This document shows, piece after piece, positions 1 to 9,005 of a stretch of 64,000 bases of DNA. This DNA comes from Azotimanducus chitobiosivorans (lineage in GTDB: Bacteria; Pseudomonadota; Gammaproteobacteria; Pseudomonadales; Azotimanducaceae): contig OZ241339.1 in the NCBI GenBank assembly GCA_965200235.1, positions 1,860,001-1,924,000 of the forward strand, given 5' to 3'. How positions within the stretch are numbered: the first letter of the stretch is position 1; each line of letters starts with the position of its first letter. Made by a program: the position numbers and the translations under genes. The notes beneath the pieces are model-generated. The model was not told where the DNA came from. It did not search any database and was given only the letters and a program-made list of their open reading frames with translations.

Positions 1-580
1 TCTTCTGCCGCCAGAGGTCAAGCGCTTCTTCGTCGCTCGCCGCCCTTCGCTTCTCGCGGTGGCTGATGCGCCGAAGATAGCCTTCGTGGCAATAGAGGCG
101 CACGCGGTCGCGCACCTTGCCGCCCAAAAGCTGCCAGATCGGCTGTCCCAAGGCTTGGCCGAGAATATCCCAGAGCGCGATCTCGACGGCGCTCAACGCC
201 GACATCAGTACAGGCCCGCCGCGATAGCGCGGCCCAATGAACATGCCGCGCCAATGTCGCTCGATTTCAGTGGGATCCTTGCCGACAAGATAGCGCTTGT
301 GCGCTTCGATGCCAGCGCGCACGACTTCGCCCTTGCTCGCAAGCGTGCCTTCGCCAAGACCCGTCAACCCTTGATTGGTGTACAGCTTGACGAATACGAA
401 ATTCTCGTCCCGGCCGCCGTCAACAAGAAAAGTCTTGAGATCGGTGATCTTAAGATCGAGCGGACGCACATCTGATTGCGCACGCTCGAAAGGTCCGGTC
501 GCGTCGCCAAATGACCGCCTGAATACGGCGCTGCCAGCGATGCCGCCAAGTGAAGTGAAGAGAAAGTGCCGCCGATCCAT
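1..580 (-). CDS. Mandelate racemase/muconate lactonizing (enolase-superfamily) enzyme, Tat-exported; 3' end outside window
   Basis: The reading frame opens with ATG at 580 and runs off the left edge, so about 193 residues are visible. It begins MDRRHFLF followed by a hydrophobic stretch with Gly and Ala, a twin-arginine (Tat) export signal. The mature part shows the enolase-superfamily N-terminal capping domain, including NQGLTGLGEGTLASKG, HWRGMF and a segment ending in ALWDILGQALGQPIWQLLGGK. Such enzymes abstract a proton alpha to a carboxylate, typically dehydrating or racemising sugar acids; galactonate-dehydratase-like members are the closest in feel. The catalytic barrel is outside the window, so substrate cannot be assigned. 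It starts 9 bp after the sulfatase stop, so it is co-transcribed. A periplasmic location would match a sulfatase acting on the same glycan. Confidence 0.8.
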   Translation of the reverse strand, partial: MDRRHFLFTSLGGIAGSAVFRRSFGDATGPFERAQSDVRPLDLKITDLKTFLVDGGRDENFVFVKLYTNQGLTGLGEGTLASKGEVVRAGIEAHKRYLVGKDPTEIERHWRGMFIGPRYRGGPVLMSALSAVEIALWDILGQALGQPIWQLLGGKVRDRVRLYCHEGYLRRISHREKRRAASDEEALDLWRQK

Positions 581-589
581 GCGCTCGCC

Positions 590-1987
590 TCAACGCGAAT
601 CACCGCCGTGCTCATGGCTGAATCGCCAGTCGGCGCGCTCAGGATCAAAGTCAGGATTGATCGTCATCTCGCTCGCGCCGACTTCTTGCCGCCAGGCGGC
701 GAGTCGCGCACGCATCTGCAGCACCAATTCCGGATTCGCCCCGGCGATGTCGTGGGTTTCACCCGGATCCCTGCGCAAATCAAACAGGCTTGCCGCCTGC
801 CCAACGCCAGCAATTGCCCCTTCGAACCATTCAATGAGCTTGTAGTCGCCTGTGCGCATGGCACCCGCTGGCGCGTAGCCCAAGTGGTGATAATGCGGGT
901 AGTGGAAGAAGAGCGTGGTTCGGTCGAGGTGCCGTGCGCCATTCAGCAGAGGCAACAGACTCAGGCCGTCAATGTCCGCGGGCAGACTGTCCACCCCAAA
1001 AATGTCGGCGATGGTCGGGAAGAAGTCGTCGGATGTCACGAGCGCATCGCTTGAGGTGCCCGCTTCCACCACGCCCGGCCACTTGACCGCCAAGGGCACG
1101 CGCAGGCCGCCCTCCCACAGCATGGCTTTGCCGCCCCGAAACGGCGCTTGCGATTGCAGTTGCTCGAAGCCGCCGTTATCAGAATAGAAAATCACAATGG
1201 TCCGTTCGCTGAGCGCATGCGCCTGCAAGCGATCAAGAATGCGACCGATACCGATGTCCATCGTTTCGATCATGGCGCCCATCACAGGATTGTTGATTGG
1301 ATAATCCGCATTTGGCTTGGCTTGGTACTTGGCGATGAGTTCGGGATTTTCCAAGAGAGGACGATGCACGGTGTGATGTGGCACATAGAGAAAGAATGGC
1401 CTGTCGTTGTTGGCGTCAATGAAGACAAGTGAACGCTCGGTGATGGCAAGCGCGTTGTGCGCATCGGCTGACGGGTCAGCCTCGTATTCCGGCTTGACGG
1501 TGGTCAGCACATCGTCAAACCCTTGCGATGCTGGGTCACCGGGTCGCCCTGGCGCATAGTGCTTGTCGATATTGAGGTGCCACTTGCCGAAATGCCCGGT
1601 GGCGAATCCGAGCGCGCGCATCATGTCGGCAATCGTGACCTCTTCAAGGGGAAGCCCCGGCACTGCGCTTGGCCGCCGCAGCCTTGCATAGGGGTAGGGA
1701 CTGCCTGGGATGTAGTCGGTGATGCCGAGCCGCGCCGGGTTCTTGCCGGTCATCAAGCTCGCACGGGTCGGCGAACACACGGGATTGGCGGAGTAAGCGT
1801 TGCTGAACTGCATGCCTGCTCGGGCGATGGCATCGATATTGGGCGTTTCATAGAAGTCGCTGCCGTGATAGCCAACCTGGTTCCAAGCGAGGTCGTCGGC
1901 CACAATAAACACCAGATTCGGAGGCCGCTCAGCAGCGGCATGAAGCGGCCAGATGAAAAGTGCCAGCAGCAGCCACAGGTCTCTCAT
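590..1987 (-). CDS. Periplasmic sulfatase, type I formylglycine family
   Basis: A 465-residue sulfatase with an N-terminal signal peptide (LLLALFIWPLHAAA). It carries the metal-binding start LVFIVADDLAWNQVGYHG and the signature CSPTRASLMTGK, whose Cys is converted to formylglycine in this family; GHFGKWHLN follows. Type I sulfatases hydrolyse sulfate esters, and those in TonB-receptor operons usually desulfate polysaccharides. I chose ATG at 1987 because its ATGA overlaps the stop of the upstream symporter (1986-1984), a translational-coupling arrangement. An in-frame GTG at 1993 would add two residues. The next gene starts 9 bp downstream. The exact sulfated substrate cannot be deduced. Confidence 0.92.
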   Translation of the reverse strand: MRDLWLLLALFIWPLHAAAERPPNLVFIVADDLAWNQVGYHGSDFYETPNIDAIARAGMQFSNAYSANPVCSPTRASLMTGKNPARLGITDYIPGSPYPYARLRRPSAVPGLPLEEVTIADMMRALGFATGHFGKWHLNIDKHYAPGRPGDPASQGFDDVLTTVKPEYEADPSADAHNALAITERSLVFIDANNDRPFFLYVPHHTVHRPLLENPELIAKYQAKPNADYPINNPVMGAMIETMDIGIGRILDRLQAHALSERTIVIFYSDNGGFEQLQSQAPFRGGKAMLWEGGLRVPLAVKWPGVVEAGTSSDALVTSDDFFPTIADIFGVDSLPADIDGLSLLPLLNGARHLDRTTLFFHYPHYHHLGYAPAGAMRTGDYKLIEWFEGAIAGVGQAASLFDLRRDPGETHDIAGANPELVLQMRARLAAWRQEVGASEMTINPDFDPERADWRFSHEHGGDSR

Positions 1988-3531
1988 GCCCACTGCCGCC
2001 AGCCTTCAAAAGTGAGCGAACGATCGACATTTCGGCCGGGGAACACATAGCTTGCGGCCCACGCCACAGCAAACAGCACGAGATGGCTGTATACGCCGAG
2101 CATGTACTTGTGCTGCGTGTAGTTGAGCGGGCCGAGGTCAAGCCAGATGCGTGCTTCGCCGCCGAATGCGAACGGCGTTGACGTCAGGAGCGCAGCGCCG
2201 GTGTAGACCACGCACACGCCGATGCCAACATAGAGCGCCTTCTTGCCAACGCGCGGCAGGAAGAGGCCAAGGAGGAACATGCCAGCGATGCCGCCTGAGA
2301 AGATGGCATAGAGCGCGAACACGGTCGCAAGCACGCCCTTGTTGCCCGCGGCGACATAGATGAGCGCGACAAGAATGGCGCCGATGCCTGAAATCACCAC
2401 CAGCCACTTGCCAACGCGCACCCGCTCGGCATCGGTGCTATCGGGCTTGATCTTCTTGTAGAAGTCGTCGACACCGACCGCAGCTAGGCAGTTGAGGTCG
2501 GAATCGAGCGACGAGATCGCGGCCGCCATGAGCGCGGCGATGATCAGGCCGACGAGGCCGATGGGGAGCTCGGTCAAGATAAAGTGCGGAAACACGGCAT
2601 CCGAGCGAATGCCGTCGGGCAGGCTGGCTTCACCCTGGTAGAACGCATAGAGGGCCGTGCCGATGAATATGAACATGGTCCAGACCGGAACGACCAAGGC
2701 GACGCCGGTGATCGACGCCTTCACCGCTTCCTTGTCGGACTTGGCCGCAAGATAGCGCTGCACGATGGTCTGGTCGGTGCCGTACTTCTGAATGGCGTAG
2801 AAAACACCGTTGATCGCCATGACCCAGAAGGTTAGCTCCACGAAATCCCAGTCGAGCGACCCAAGGCTCATCTTGCCCGTCTCCGCTGCGCTCGAGAAGA
2901 CCGTCATCAAGCCTCCGTCAAGCTTGACGCCGATCACAACCAAGGTGACTACGCCACCGACAATGAGCAGGAAGCCTTGAATCACATCGAGCCAAATGAC
3001 CGCTTGCATGCCACCCAGGAGCGTCAGCACGATCACCGCGATGCCGAGCACTACGATCACCGTGACGGTATCGATGCCGGTCATGCTCGCCACGGCAAGC
3101 GAGAGCAGGAAGAACACCGATCCCATTTTCGAGAAGTGCGCCAAGATGAAGCCAAGCGAGCTGTAGAGACGCGCAAAGTAGCCAAAGCGCTTCTCGAAGT
3201 ACTCATAGGCTGACAGACCGATGACCCTGCGGTACATGGGAACAATGAACCAGATGCCGAGCAGCACCATGACCGGCACCATCATGCCCTGCACGAGGCG
3301 CACCCAATTACCCGCGAAGCCATCACCGGGATAAGCGAGAAACGTCACACTGCTGATAAGCGTCGCGAAGATCGACATGCCAACGGCCCACGCCGGCACT
3401 TTGCCTTCCGCTGAGAAGTATTTGGATGTCGTGCCTTGCGCTTTGGCGAACCAGACGCCAACGCCGAGCGAGACCACCAGGCTCGCAAGGATGATGGCGT
3501 AGTCAAGTACGTGAAGGGATGGCTCTTGCAC
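1984..3531 (-). CDS. Sodium:solute symporter (SSS family)
   Basis: A 515-residue inner-membrane protein with about 13 hydrophobic segments spread along its length. Family landmarks include the N-terminal YFSAEGKVPAWAVGMSIFAT segment and LLGGMQAVIWLDVIQGFLL, typical of SSS sugar or organic-anion transporters with the LeuT fold. It should bring the small product of periplasmic degradation into the cytoplasm using the sodium gradient. The gene lies 26 bp downstream of the TonB receptor, and its stop overlaps the sulfatase start. This gives the order outer-membrane receptor, inner-membrane symporter, sulfatase, dehydratase. The substrate is inferred from context only, as a sugar or sugar acid. 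Confidence 0.9.
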   Translation of the reverse strand: MQEPSLHVLDYAIILASLVVSLGVGVWFAKAQGTTSKYFSAEGKVPAWAVGMSIFATLISSVTFLAYPGDGFAGNWVRLVQGMMVPVMVLLGIWFIVPMYRRVIGLSAYEYFEKRFGYFARLYSSLGFILAHFSKMGSVFFLLSLAVASMTGIDTVTVIVVLGIAVIVLTLLGGMQAVIWLDVIQGFLLIVGGVVTLVVIGVKLDGGLMTVFSSAAETGKMSLGSLDWDFVELTFWVMAINGVFYAIQKYGTDQTIVQRYLAAKSDKEAVKASITGVALVVPVWTMFIFIGTALYAFYQGEASLPDGIRSDAVFPHFILTELPIGLVGLIIAALMAAAISSLDSDLNCLAAVGVDDFYKKIKPDSTDAERVRVGKWLVVISGIGAILVALIYVAAGNKGVLATVFALYAIFSGGIAGMFLLGLFLPRVGKKALYVGIGVCVVYTGAALLTSTPFAFGGEARIWLDLGPLNYTQHKYMLGVYSHLVLFAVAWAASYVFPGRNVDRSLTFEGWRQWA

Positions 3532-3557
3532 GAACGCGCGCTCGATTCAAAGCGCAA

Positions 3558-6500
3558 TCAAAACTGCCACTTGACTCCCGTATTGAGCGTTCGTCCGGTA
3601 ATGTCATGCTGCCGTGCGCGCGTTGTGTTTCCAAGGTAGAGGTAGTTGACTTCTTCAGTCAGGTTATTGCCTTCGAGAAAGACCAGCAGACCATTGTTGA
3701 ACTCGTAGCTCAGGGAAAAATCAAGTGTCGTGGTGGCATCCGTCCATTCGTCAAAATCAGCGTGTCCTGCGACCTCCGAGAGCCATTTACCACTGAAGTT
3801 GACCGCAAGCCTTGAGGTGATCGGTCCCTTCTCATAAATGAAGGCCAGATTGCCGATCTGCTGCATCTGCTCCGGCAGCACGTCAATGTCATCGCGGCCA
3901 GTGGAATCACCGAAATCGATGCTCGATGTGTCCGTGTAGGTGTAGTTGGCGTAGATGCCGAAGCCCGACATCCATCCCGGCAGCCAAGTGAATTGCTGCT
4001 GCCACGTCAGCTCAATACCCCACAGGTCGGCACTGCCTCCGTTGACCGAATCTTCGACATCAAAGCCATCAAACGGCCCGCCCATCTGGCTCGTTTGCAC
4101 ACGAAAAGTGAAGTCTTCAATGGTCTTGATGAAGAGGCCCGCCGAGACTACGCCCACCTGCTCCGAGAAGTAGTGCTCGACCAAGAAGTCAATGTTGTCG
4201 GCGATGGCTGGTTCTAGGTGCGGATTGCCGCGAACGATCTCTTCGTCGTCGACATGCGTGTAGGCATAGGGCATGGCGTGCCAGAAGTTGGGGCGCGCCA
4301 TCGAGCGCGTATAGGCAGCGCGTACGTTGGTGTTTTCATCAAGCCGATAGCGGAACTGCAAGTTCGGGAACAACTCGTCAAAGTCGCGGCCGACGTTATC
4401 AGTCGAGTGGCTCACGATGCCGTCGTCGCCAACCACGAGATTGGACGCCGTATAGTCCTGCTGGTTGAATTCGGCGCGCACGCCGGCGAGCACGAGCAGG
4501 TCGCCATAGTTTTGCACGGTCATCGCATACACGCCGCGAATGTCCTCTTCGGCGCTGTAAGGCTCGCCGAGATTGACGTCATTGCGCACTTCTTCGACAA
4601 ACCCATTCGCCCTCTGGTTCGAGAAGAAGAAGCGGCGAAACGCCTCGCGATCATACTCGCGACCAAGGTTGTAGCCGCTTTCGAGCGTGCGCGTGCCGCC
4701 GCTCTCAAAGTTTACGACCGTCAAGTCGCTACCCTTCCACTTCCAACGCGAGCGCAAATCAGCCCGCTCCTTTTCGAGGGCACGAATCTTGGCACCTAGT
4801 TTGATCTCACCCGAATCACTGCCGAGCAGCATGGGAATAGTGATATTGACGGCGGCCGAATCGATGTCGCTGCTAGTATTCTCGTACTTCACGTCCAAAG
4901 CGTCGAATTCAAAGATGTTGCCAGCGTGAATGTCATCGCGCGAAGAATCCCATCTCGGTGAATTGCTATCGATATCGAGAATATTGAGATCAAGACCTTT
5001 GGCTTGGAATTCGGGCTTGAGCTGGCCGTCGGGCTTCTTGGTGTAGGCCGAGCTTCTTGAGACGCTGAAGTCAACTCGCGCGACTCCGACCTGGTGCTCG
5101 CCGCCGATGGTGTAGGTCGTGATCCGCTGTTCTTCGAGCCGATCATGCAGCGATTTCAGGATGCGCAGACCTTCGACTTGAGTTCGACTGATGTAGTCGC
5201 CCTTGTCCCAGCGAATCCGCGTGATTTGCCTGTCCTGATCGTCCTCCCTATAGTTGTAGACGGCGCTCAGGTACATTTGGTGGTAGTCGTTCAAGCGGAA
5301 GTCGAGGCGCCCGTTGACACCGTAGCGGTCGCGCTCGTTGGCCGAAAACAGCACTTCGGAATTGGTGAGCGCGTAGGGGATTTCAAGACCTGCTGCTGTG
5401 TCCTCGCTGCCCCACTTCTGTTCGTTGCCGTGGCGCTCGACAGCGGTGCTCGCATAGTTGAAGCTGATCGAAAGACCGATGTTTTCGTCCGCACCGAATA
5501 CGTTTGCATAGTCAAGGGATGCCCGCGAATGCGTGCCATCGGCTACCGAGTTTTCGCCGAAACCAATGGTGGTCTTGAAGAGCTGCTCTCGACGGTCGAA
5601 GGCACTTCTCGTCTTCAAATTGATCGATCCCCCTACCGAGTCGGCGTCCATATCAGGCGTAATGACCTTAGTGACTTCGATGCCGGAGAGCTGTGCCGCT
5701 GATATGACATCAAGCTCGACGGCCCGATTCTCGGCGTTCGAATAGGCGACCTGCTGACCGTTGACCGTGACATTGGTCATCACCGATGGCGTGCCGCGCA
5801 GTGCGACGAACCGGCCTTCACCCATGTCGCGCTGAATGCTGACGCCCGTGACGCGCTGCAACACCTCGGCGGTATTGAGGTCAGGGAACGCCCTGATCTG
5901 CTCTTCCGACAGGATCTGCTTGATGTTGGCGGCTTCCTTTTGATCGTTGAGCGCCTTGCTCTGGCCGAACCTGAAACCCTGCACCACCAAGTCTTCAACG
6001 ACTCGATAGATGCGATTGAGCGTGATCGGTAGGATAGTGCTTCCGGAGTTGGTCACCGTGACCTGTGTTTCGAATGGCTCGAAGCCAACGTAGTTCACGG
6101 TGAGCACGTAGTCGCCTGCTGGCACCTCATTGAACCTGTACCTGCCATCATCGCCAGATCGACTTCGATACGGTGTGCCTTTGAGTGAAATTTCAGCCTT
6201 CGGCAGAAATTCACTCGACTGCGCGTCGCTGACTGTTCCCTGAACGGATGGCGCAGTGATCTCTGCCTGCGCTTCCATGGCATTCGTGTTGGCATCGGTG
6301 TTTTGAGCGATCACCGATGTCGCCACCAGCGCACTGGCAATGAGCGCCGTGATGCGGTTGAACATCGACAGCCGTTGCTTTGAAATAGTGGCGTCTTGCA
6401 TGGTATTCGTCCCCTCGGTGATTGCCTTTTCCGTCAGCATGATCGTGTTGGCGTTGAGGTACTCATAGGTCAATTCAGTACCGGCAAGCAGTTGTTCGAG

Positions 6501-6815
6501 AACATCTTTCGGCGTCTCTCCGCTTGCCCCTGCACTCTCCATGCCCTCCGTTAACCTCGACGGGTATACAAGTTGCAGCCCGCTCTGCTCCGCCAACTCA
6601 GTCAGCGCCCCGGTGAGCGGCTGCGGCAGAATCGACAACTCCGGCGTACCGTCAGCATACGTAAGCGCTGCAGTGAGCCATAGCGCCAAGAACGCCGCGA
6701 ACCCGCTCAGTAAGATATGACTGACCATGCGGCAAATCGGGACCCGCTTTTGCGGATCCGCGAGAAAAAGTTGGCACGGGACAAGGTGTGCAATCAATTC
6801 CCTCTCCTTAGACAT
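3558..6815 (-). CDS. STN-type TonB-dependent outer-membrane receptor with two signal-like segments
   Basis: A 1085-residue receptor. In order: a hydrophobic export segment (about 31-53), an STN signalling domain (about 56-128), a second export-like segment (about 150-170, FNRITALIASALVATSVIAQ), a carboxypeptidase-like regulatory fold (about 190-275), a plug (about 290-410) and a beta-barrel ending in Phe. STN domains contact a FecR-type anti-sigma factor, and both fecR and fecI lie directly upstream. The start is uncertain: ATG 6815 has little upstream, while TTG 6797 follows AAGGAG. An internal ATG at 6401 has GAGGGG nine bases upstream and would give a conventional STN-less receptor with its own signal peptide. 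Large plug-carboxypeptidase receptors of this kind import oligosaccharides or siderophores; the sulfatase neighbour favours a glycan. Confidence 0.9.
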   Translation of the reverse strand: MSKERELIAHLVPCQLFLADPQKRVPICRMVSHILLSGFAAFLALWLTAALTYADGTPELSILPQPLTGALTELAEQSGLQLVYPSRLTEGMESAGASGETPKDVLEQLLAGTELTYEYLNANTIMLTEKAITEGTNTMQDATISKQRLSMFNRITALIASALVATSVIAQNTDANTNAMEAQAEITAPSVQGTVSDAQSSEFLPKAEISLKGTPYRSRSGDDGRYRFNEVPAGDYVLTVNYVGFEPFETQVTVTNSGSTILPITLNRIYRVVEDLVVQGFRFGQSKALNDQKEAANIKQILSEEQIRAFPDLNTAEVLQRVTGVSIQRDMGEGRFVALRGTPSVMTNVTVNGQQVAYSNAENRAVELDVISAAQLSGIEVTKVITPDMDADSVGGSINLKTRSAFDRREQLFKTTIGFGENSVADGTHSRASLDYANVFGADENIGLSISFNYASTAVERHGNEQKWGSEDTAAGLEIPYALTNSEVLFSANERDRYGVNGRLDFRLNDYHQMYLSAVYNYREDDQDRQITRIRWDKGDYISRTQVEGLRILKSLHDRLEEQRITTYTIGGEHQVGVARVDFSVSRSSAYTKKPDGQLKPEFQAKGLDLNILDIDSNSPRWDSSRDDIHAGNIFEFDALDVKYENTSSDIDSAAVNITIPMLLGSDSGEIKLGAKIRALEKERADLRSRWKWKGSDLTVVNFESGGTRTLESGYNLGREYDREAFRRFFFSNQRANGFVEEVRNDVNLGEPYSAEEDIRGVYAMTVQNYGDLLVLAGVRAEFNQQDYTASNLVVGDDGIVSHSTDNVGRDFDELFPNLQFRYRLDENTNVRAAYTRSMARPNFWHAMPYAYTHVDDEEIVRGNPHLEPAIADNIDFLVEHYFSEQVGVVSAGLFIKTIEDFTFRVQTSQMGGPFDGFDVEDSVNGGSADLWGIELTWQQQFTWLPGWMSGFGIYANYTYTDTSSIDFGDSTGRDDIDVLPEQMQQIGNLAFIYEKGPITSRLAVNFSGKWLSEVAGHADFDEWTDATTTLDFSLSYEFNNGLLVFLEGNNLTEEVNYLYLGNTTRARQHDITGRTLNTGVKWQF

Positions 6816-6833
6816 AAGGTCTAATGACGCGGG

Positions 6834-7880
6834 TCAGCGGGAAATCACCCAGTCATTGCCTACGCCACGAACATTCACACCTTCTACCTGTCGCAGGTAT
6901 GCCAGCAGATCTTCTTGACTGTGCGGTTCAAACACGCCGTTCAGCCGCATATCCGCAAGTTCGGGGTCGTCGACGAGCAACTGGCTGACGCTGTAGCGAT
7001 TGAACTGCGCAACCACGTCACGAAGCGCAGAGTTCTCAAAGGTGATGCGACGGGTTGTCCACTCCGCGGCCCGGTCTGGCGACACCGGCGTGACTGGCAG
7101 TCGTAGTTCTTTCGGCTGGATATGAATCTGCTCACCGCTCGTGAGCTCCACTAGCGCGGGCTCACCCGGTTGACCGTGATCGCTCGCGCTGGCGACCCGT
7201 TCGTCTACGATCAGTGCGGATGCACGAACGACAACGCGGCCTTCCAGAACCGTGACAGTCGCTTCTATGTCACTTTTCTTGTAGACGTTGAAACTCGTTC
7301 CGAGTGCACGGATTTCGTGTTCACCCGCGCTGACAATAAATGGACGAGACAGGTCGTGCGCAACATCGAACAGGGCTTCGCCGTCAATCAGCTCCACCTG
7401 CCTAAGAGAATCGTCAAACGCATAGCGAAGCGATGTACGGGTATTCAGGGTAATGATCGAACCGTCGGCCAGACTCATCGAACGAAGCTCTCCTACTGCG
7501 GTCGTGATCAGACCGCTCTGCTCCGGCCATGACATGAGCGCCCCAATCGCGACTACGAACATACTGGCGACGGCTGCGACTGCGCCATACAACTTCCAAG
7601 GACGCTTGTTCACCGGCGGTGGCGCGCGGCTCTCTGGCGCAAATTCGACAACGTTGCTGGATTCGTGCGCCTCGGCGATGAGTTGCTCAATGTCCGCATC
7701 CGTTCGTATAGAACCTAACTTCCCCCATAGATCAGCGAGCTCCAAGTACTCTGCAACATTCTCTGGAGATGCCTGTAGCCAATCAACGAATTGCTCCCGC
7801 TCGCTGCGGGACGAGTCACCACTGCGCATCGCAACCCACCAATGGGTCGCTTCGACTCGGCTCTGTTTGTGTTTCATCAT
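6834..7880 (-). CDS. fecR: FecR-family anti-sigma regulator
   Basis: A 348-residue protein. The N-terminal cytoplasmic DUF4880-like part (THWWVAMRSGDSSRSEREQFVDWLQ) binds the sigma factor. One membrane segment follows (about 107-125, AAVASMFVVAIGALMS), then a periplasmic FecR domain (DGSIITLNTRTSLRY and later repeats) that senses the receptor. Two adjacent ATGs occur (7880 and 7877). A longer frame reaches upstream into the sigma gene, but the 31-bp gap after the sigma stop and normal family length favour 7880. It ends 18 bp before the receptor gene, so the three genes form one transduction unit. The receptor's STN domain would signal through FecR to release or activate the sigma factor. Confidence 0.9.
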   Translation of the reverse strand: MMKHKQSRVEATHWWVAMRSGDSSRSEREQFVDWLQASPENVAEYLELADLWGKLGSIRTDADIEQLIAEAHESSNVVEFAPESRAPPPVNKRPWKLYGAVAAVASMFVVAIGALMSWPEQSGLITTAVGELRSMSLADGSIITLNTRTSLRYAFDDSLRQVELIDGEALFDVAHDLSRPFIVSAGEHEIRALGTSFNVYKKSDIEATVTVLEGRVVVRASALIVDERVASASDHGQPGEPALVELTSGEQIHIQPKELRLPVTPVSPDRAAEWTTRRITFENSALRDVVAQFNRYSVSQLLVDDPELADMRLNGVFEPHSQEDLLAYLRQVEGVNVRGVGNDWVISR

Positions 7881-7911
7881 CACTCTTATGTTAGGTTTCT
7901 TTTGTATCGCG

Positions 7912-8409
7912 TCAAGCCTGTTCCGCCATTGCAGTTCGACATGCAAGCATCGCTTTTGACAGATGCTTCTTCACCATATGCTTCGTCGTGCCCAATCGCG
8001 CAGCAATCTCCGCGTAGGACAATCCGTCACGCCGCTGCAATAGCAGCGCTGCTTGTGGTAGCGGCGGAAGCCGGGCAAATGCCGCATCAAGTCGCTGCAG
8101 CCTCTCCTGTTCTGCTACCCTCGCTTCAGGCGCTTCACTGTGGTCGTCAAGGTCTTCGGACTCCATGCCACTGATAAACCGGCCGCTGCGCAAGCGATGC
8201 TCGTAGGCGAGGTTCGCGGCAATCCGGAACAGGTATGCCTCTGGTCGCTCGATCAGGTCCTCGCGATCACGCCGCAACAGCCTCATAAAGGCCTCTTGCA
8301 CCAAATCACGCACCTCGTCCGGGTCTCGGATTCGATATCGCACGAATCGCAGCAAGTCATCGTAGCGCTGATCAATGATCTCTTCGACAGATCGGCGTCT
8401 TTCAACCAT
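7912..8409 (-). CDS. fecI: ECF sigma factor, FecI-like
   Basis: A 165-residue sigma-70 family protein with region 2 (YDDLLRFVRYRIRDPDEVRDLVQEAFMRLL) and region 4 (LPPLPQAALLLQRRDGLSYAEIAARLGT, then a second helix). It lacks regions 1 and 3, as ECF factors do. It heads a minus-strand operon with fecR and the STN receptor and should direct their transcription when substrate is sensed. The start ATG at 8409 is preceded by GGAG five bases upstream. I saw no convincing ECF promoter immediately upstream, so whether the gene is autoregulated cannot be read here. Confidence 0.92.
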   Translation of the reverse strand: MVERRRSVEEIIDQRYDDLLRFVRYRIRDPDEVRDLVQEAFMRLLRRDREDLIERPEAYLFRIAANLAYEHRLRSGRFISGMESEDLDDHSEAPEARVAEQERLQRLDAAFARLPPLPQAALLLQRRDGLSYAEIAARLGTTKHMVKKHLSKAMLACRTAMAEQA

Positions 8410-8542
8410 ACTCCAAGCACCTTACTAACGATACGGTATGACTGTCCTGCAAGGGAAACGGGACCCTGAAAAGGCATGAGCCTCACTCCCTTCGCAGCAC
8501 ACCGGGCGGATCCCAAAGCCAAGATCATTCTCCCGTGACAGT

Positions 8543-8802
8543 CTACCCGTCGATCAACCCGCCGCCCCATGCCAAACGCAACGCTTCCTTGTAGGGCAGC
8601 ACTCGAACCCGACCAAAGCGCTACGCACGCTCGCCCGTGTATATGCCGAATGCCTGCTGAATCTCACCCGCATCGAGTAGCGTGTTCAATCCTCGGTTGT
8701 ATTGCTCACGCCAAACGCTAGATGACTTTATTTCGATGCCAGCCGCTCTGTACCCCTCTTCCAAATCCAGTCCACTTCGGCACCCAAAAGCATGCGCCAC
8801 CG
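8543..8802 (-). pseudogene. C-terminal remnant of an AAA ATPase with DUF4143 domain
   Basis: Reading minus from the MITE edge at 8802, the frame gives GLDLEEGYRAAGIEIKSSS, then LNTLLDAGEIQQAFGIYTGE, the nuclease-like C-terminus (EIK motif) of archaeal/bacterial DUF4143 ATPases. A TAG at 8621-8623 interrupts it. After that stop the same frame continues with RFGRVRVLPYKEALRLAW to a TAG at 8543-8545, matching the usual family ending. The N-terminal four-fifths of the gene is missing: beyond the MITE there is unrelated plus-strand DNA. It is therefore a decayed tail cut by a rearrangement, with one nonsense codon. Family assignment rests on a short segment. Confidence 0.6.
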
Positions 8803-8806
8803 CTAG

Positions 8807-9001
8807 TGCCCTGTCCCATAAATAAGTGTGATTCAGAGTGAGCACAATCGCCGAGGGCAAGGCGCAGTCCGCAGGGAATATCGGGTTATTGCCAAGGGCT
8901 GCAAGGGAGCCCTCAGCCAGAAGGCGCGAGGGGCACCCTCGCAAGAATGTCGGTCGGCGATTGTGCTCACTCTGAATCACACTTATTTATGGGACAGGGC
9001 A
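8807..9001. mobile_element. 195-bp MITE with perfect 48-bp terminal inverted repeats
   Basis: The two ends (8807-8854 and 8954-9001) are exact reverse complements over 48 bp, beginning TGCCCTGTCCCATAAATAAG. Both ends are flanked by CTAG (8803-8806 and 9002-9005), consistent with a 4-bp target duplication of the YTAR type used by IS5-like transposases. The 99-bp core has no credible gene. The element separates the DUF4143 tail from the cyoE tail, so it marks a rearrangement junction or inserted into one. The supplying transposase is not in the window. Confidence 0.85.
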
Positions 9002-9005
9002 CTAG

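Noticed and set aside
8438..8447. 10-mer ATGACTGTCC (or its complement) upstream of the FecI operon and of the 13.5-kb TonB receptor, as a shared regulator site
   Set aside because: The same 10-mer also occurs inside rnpB and inside nlpD, so it is not specific to promoters.
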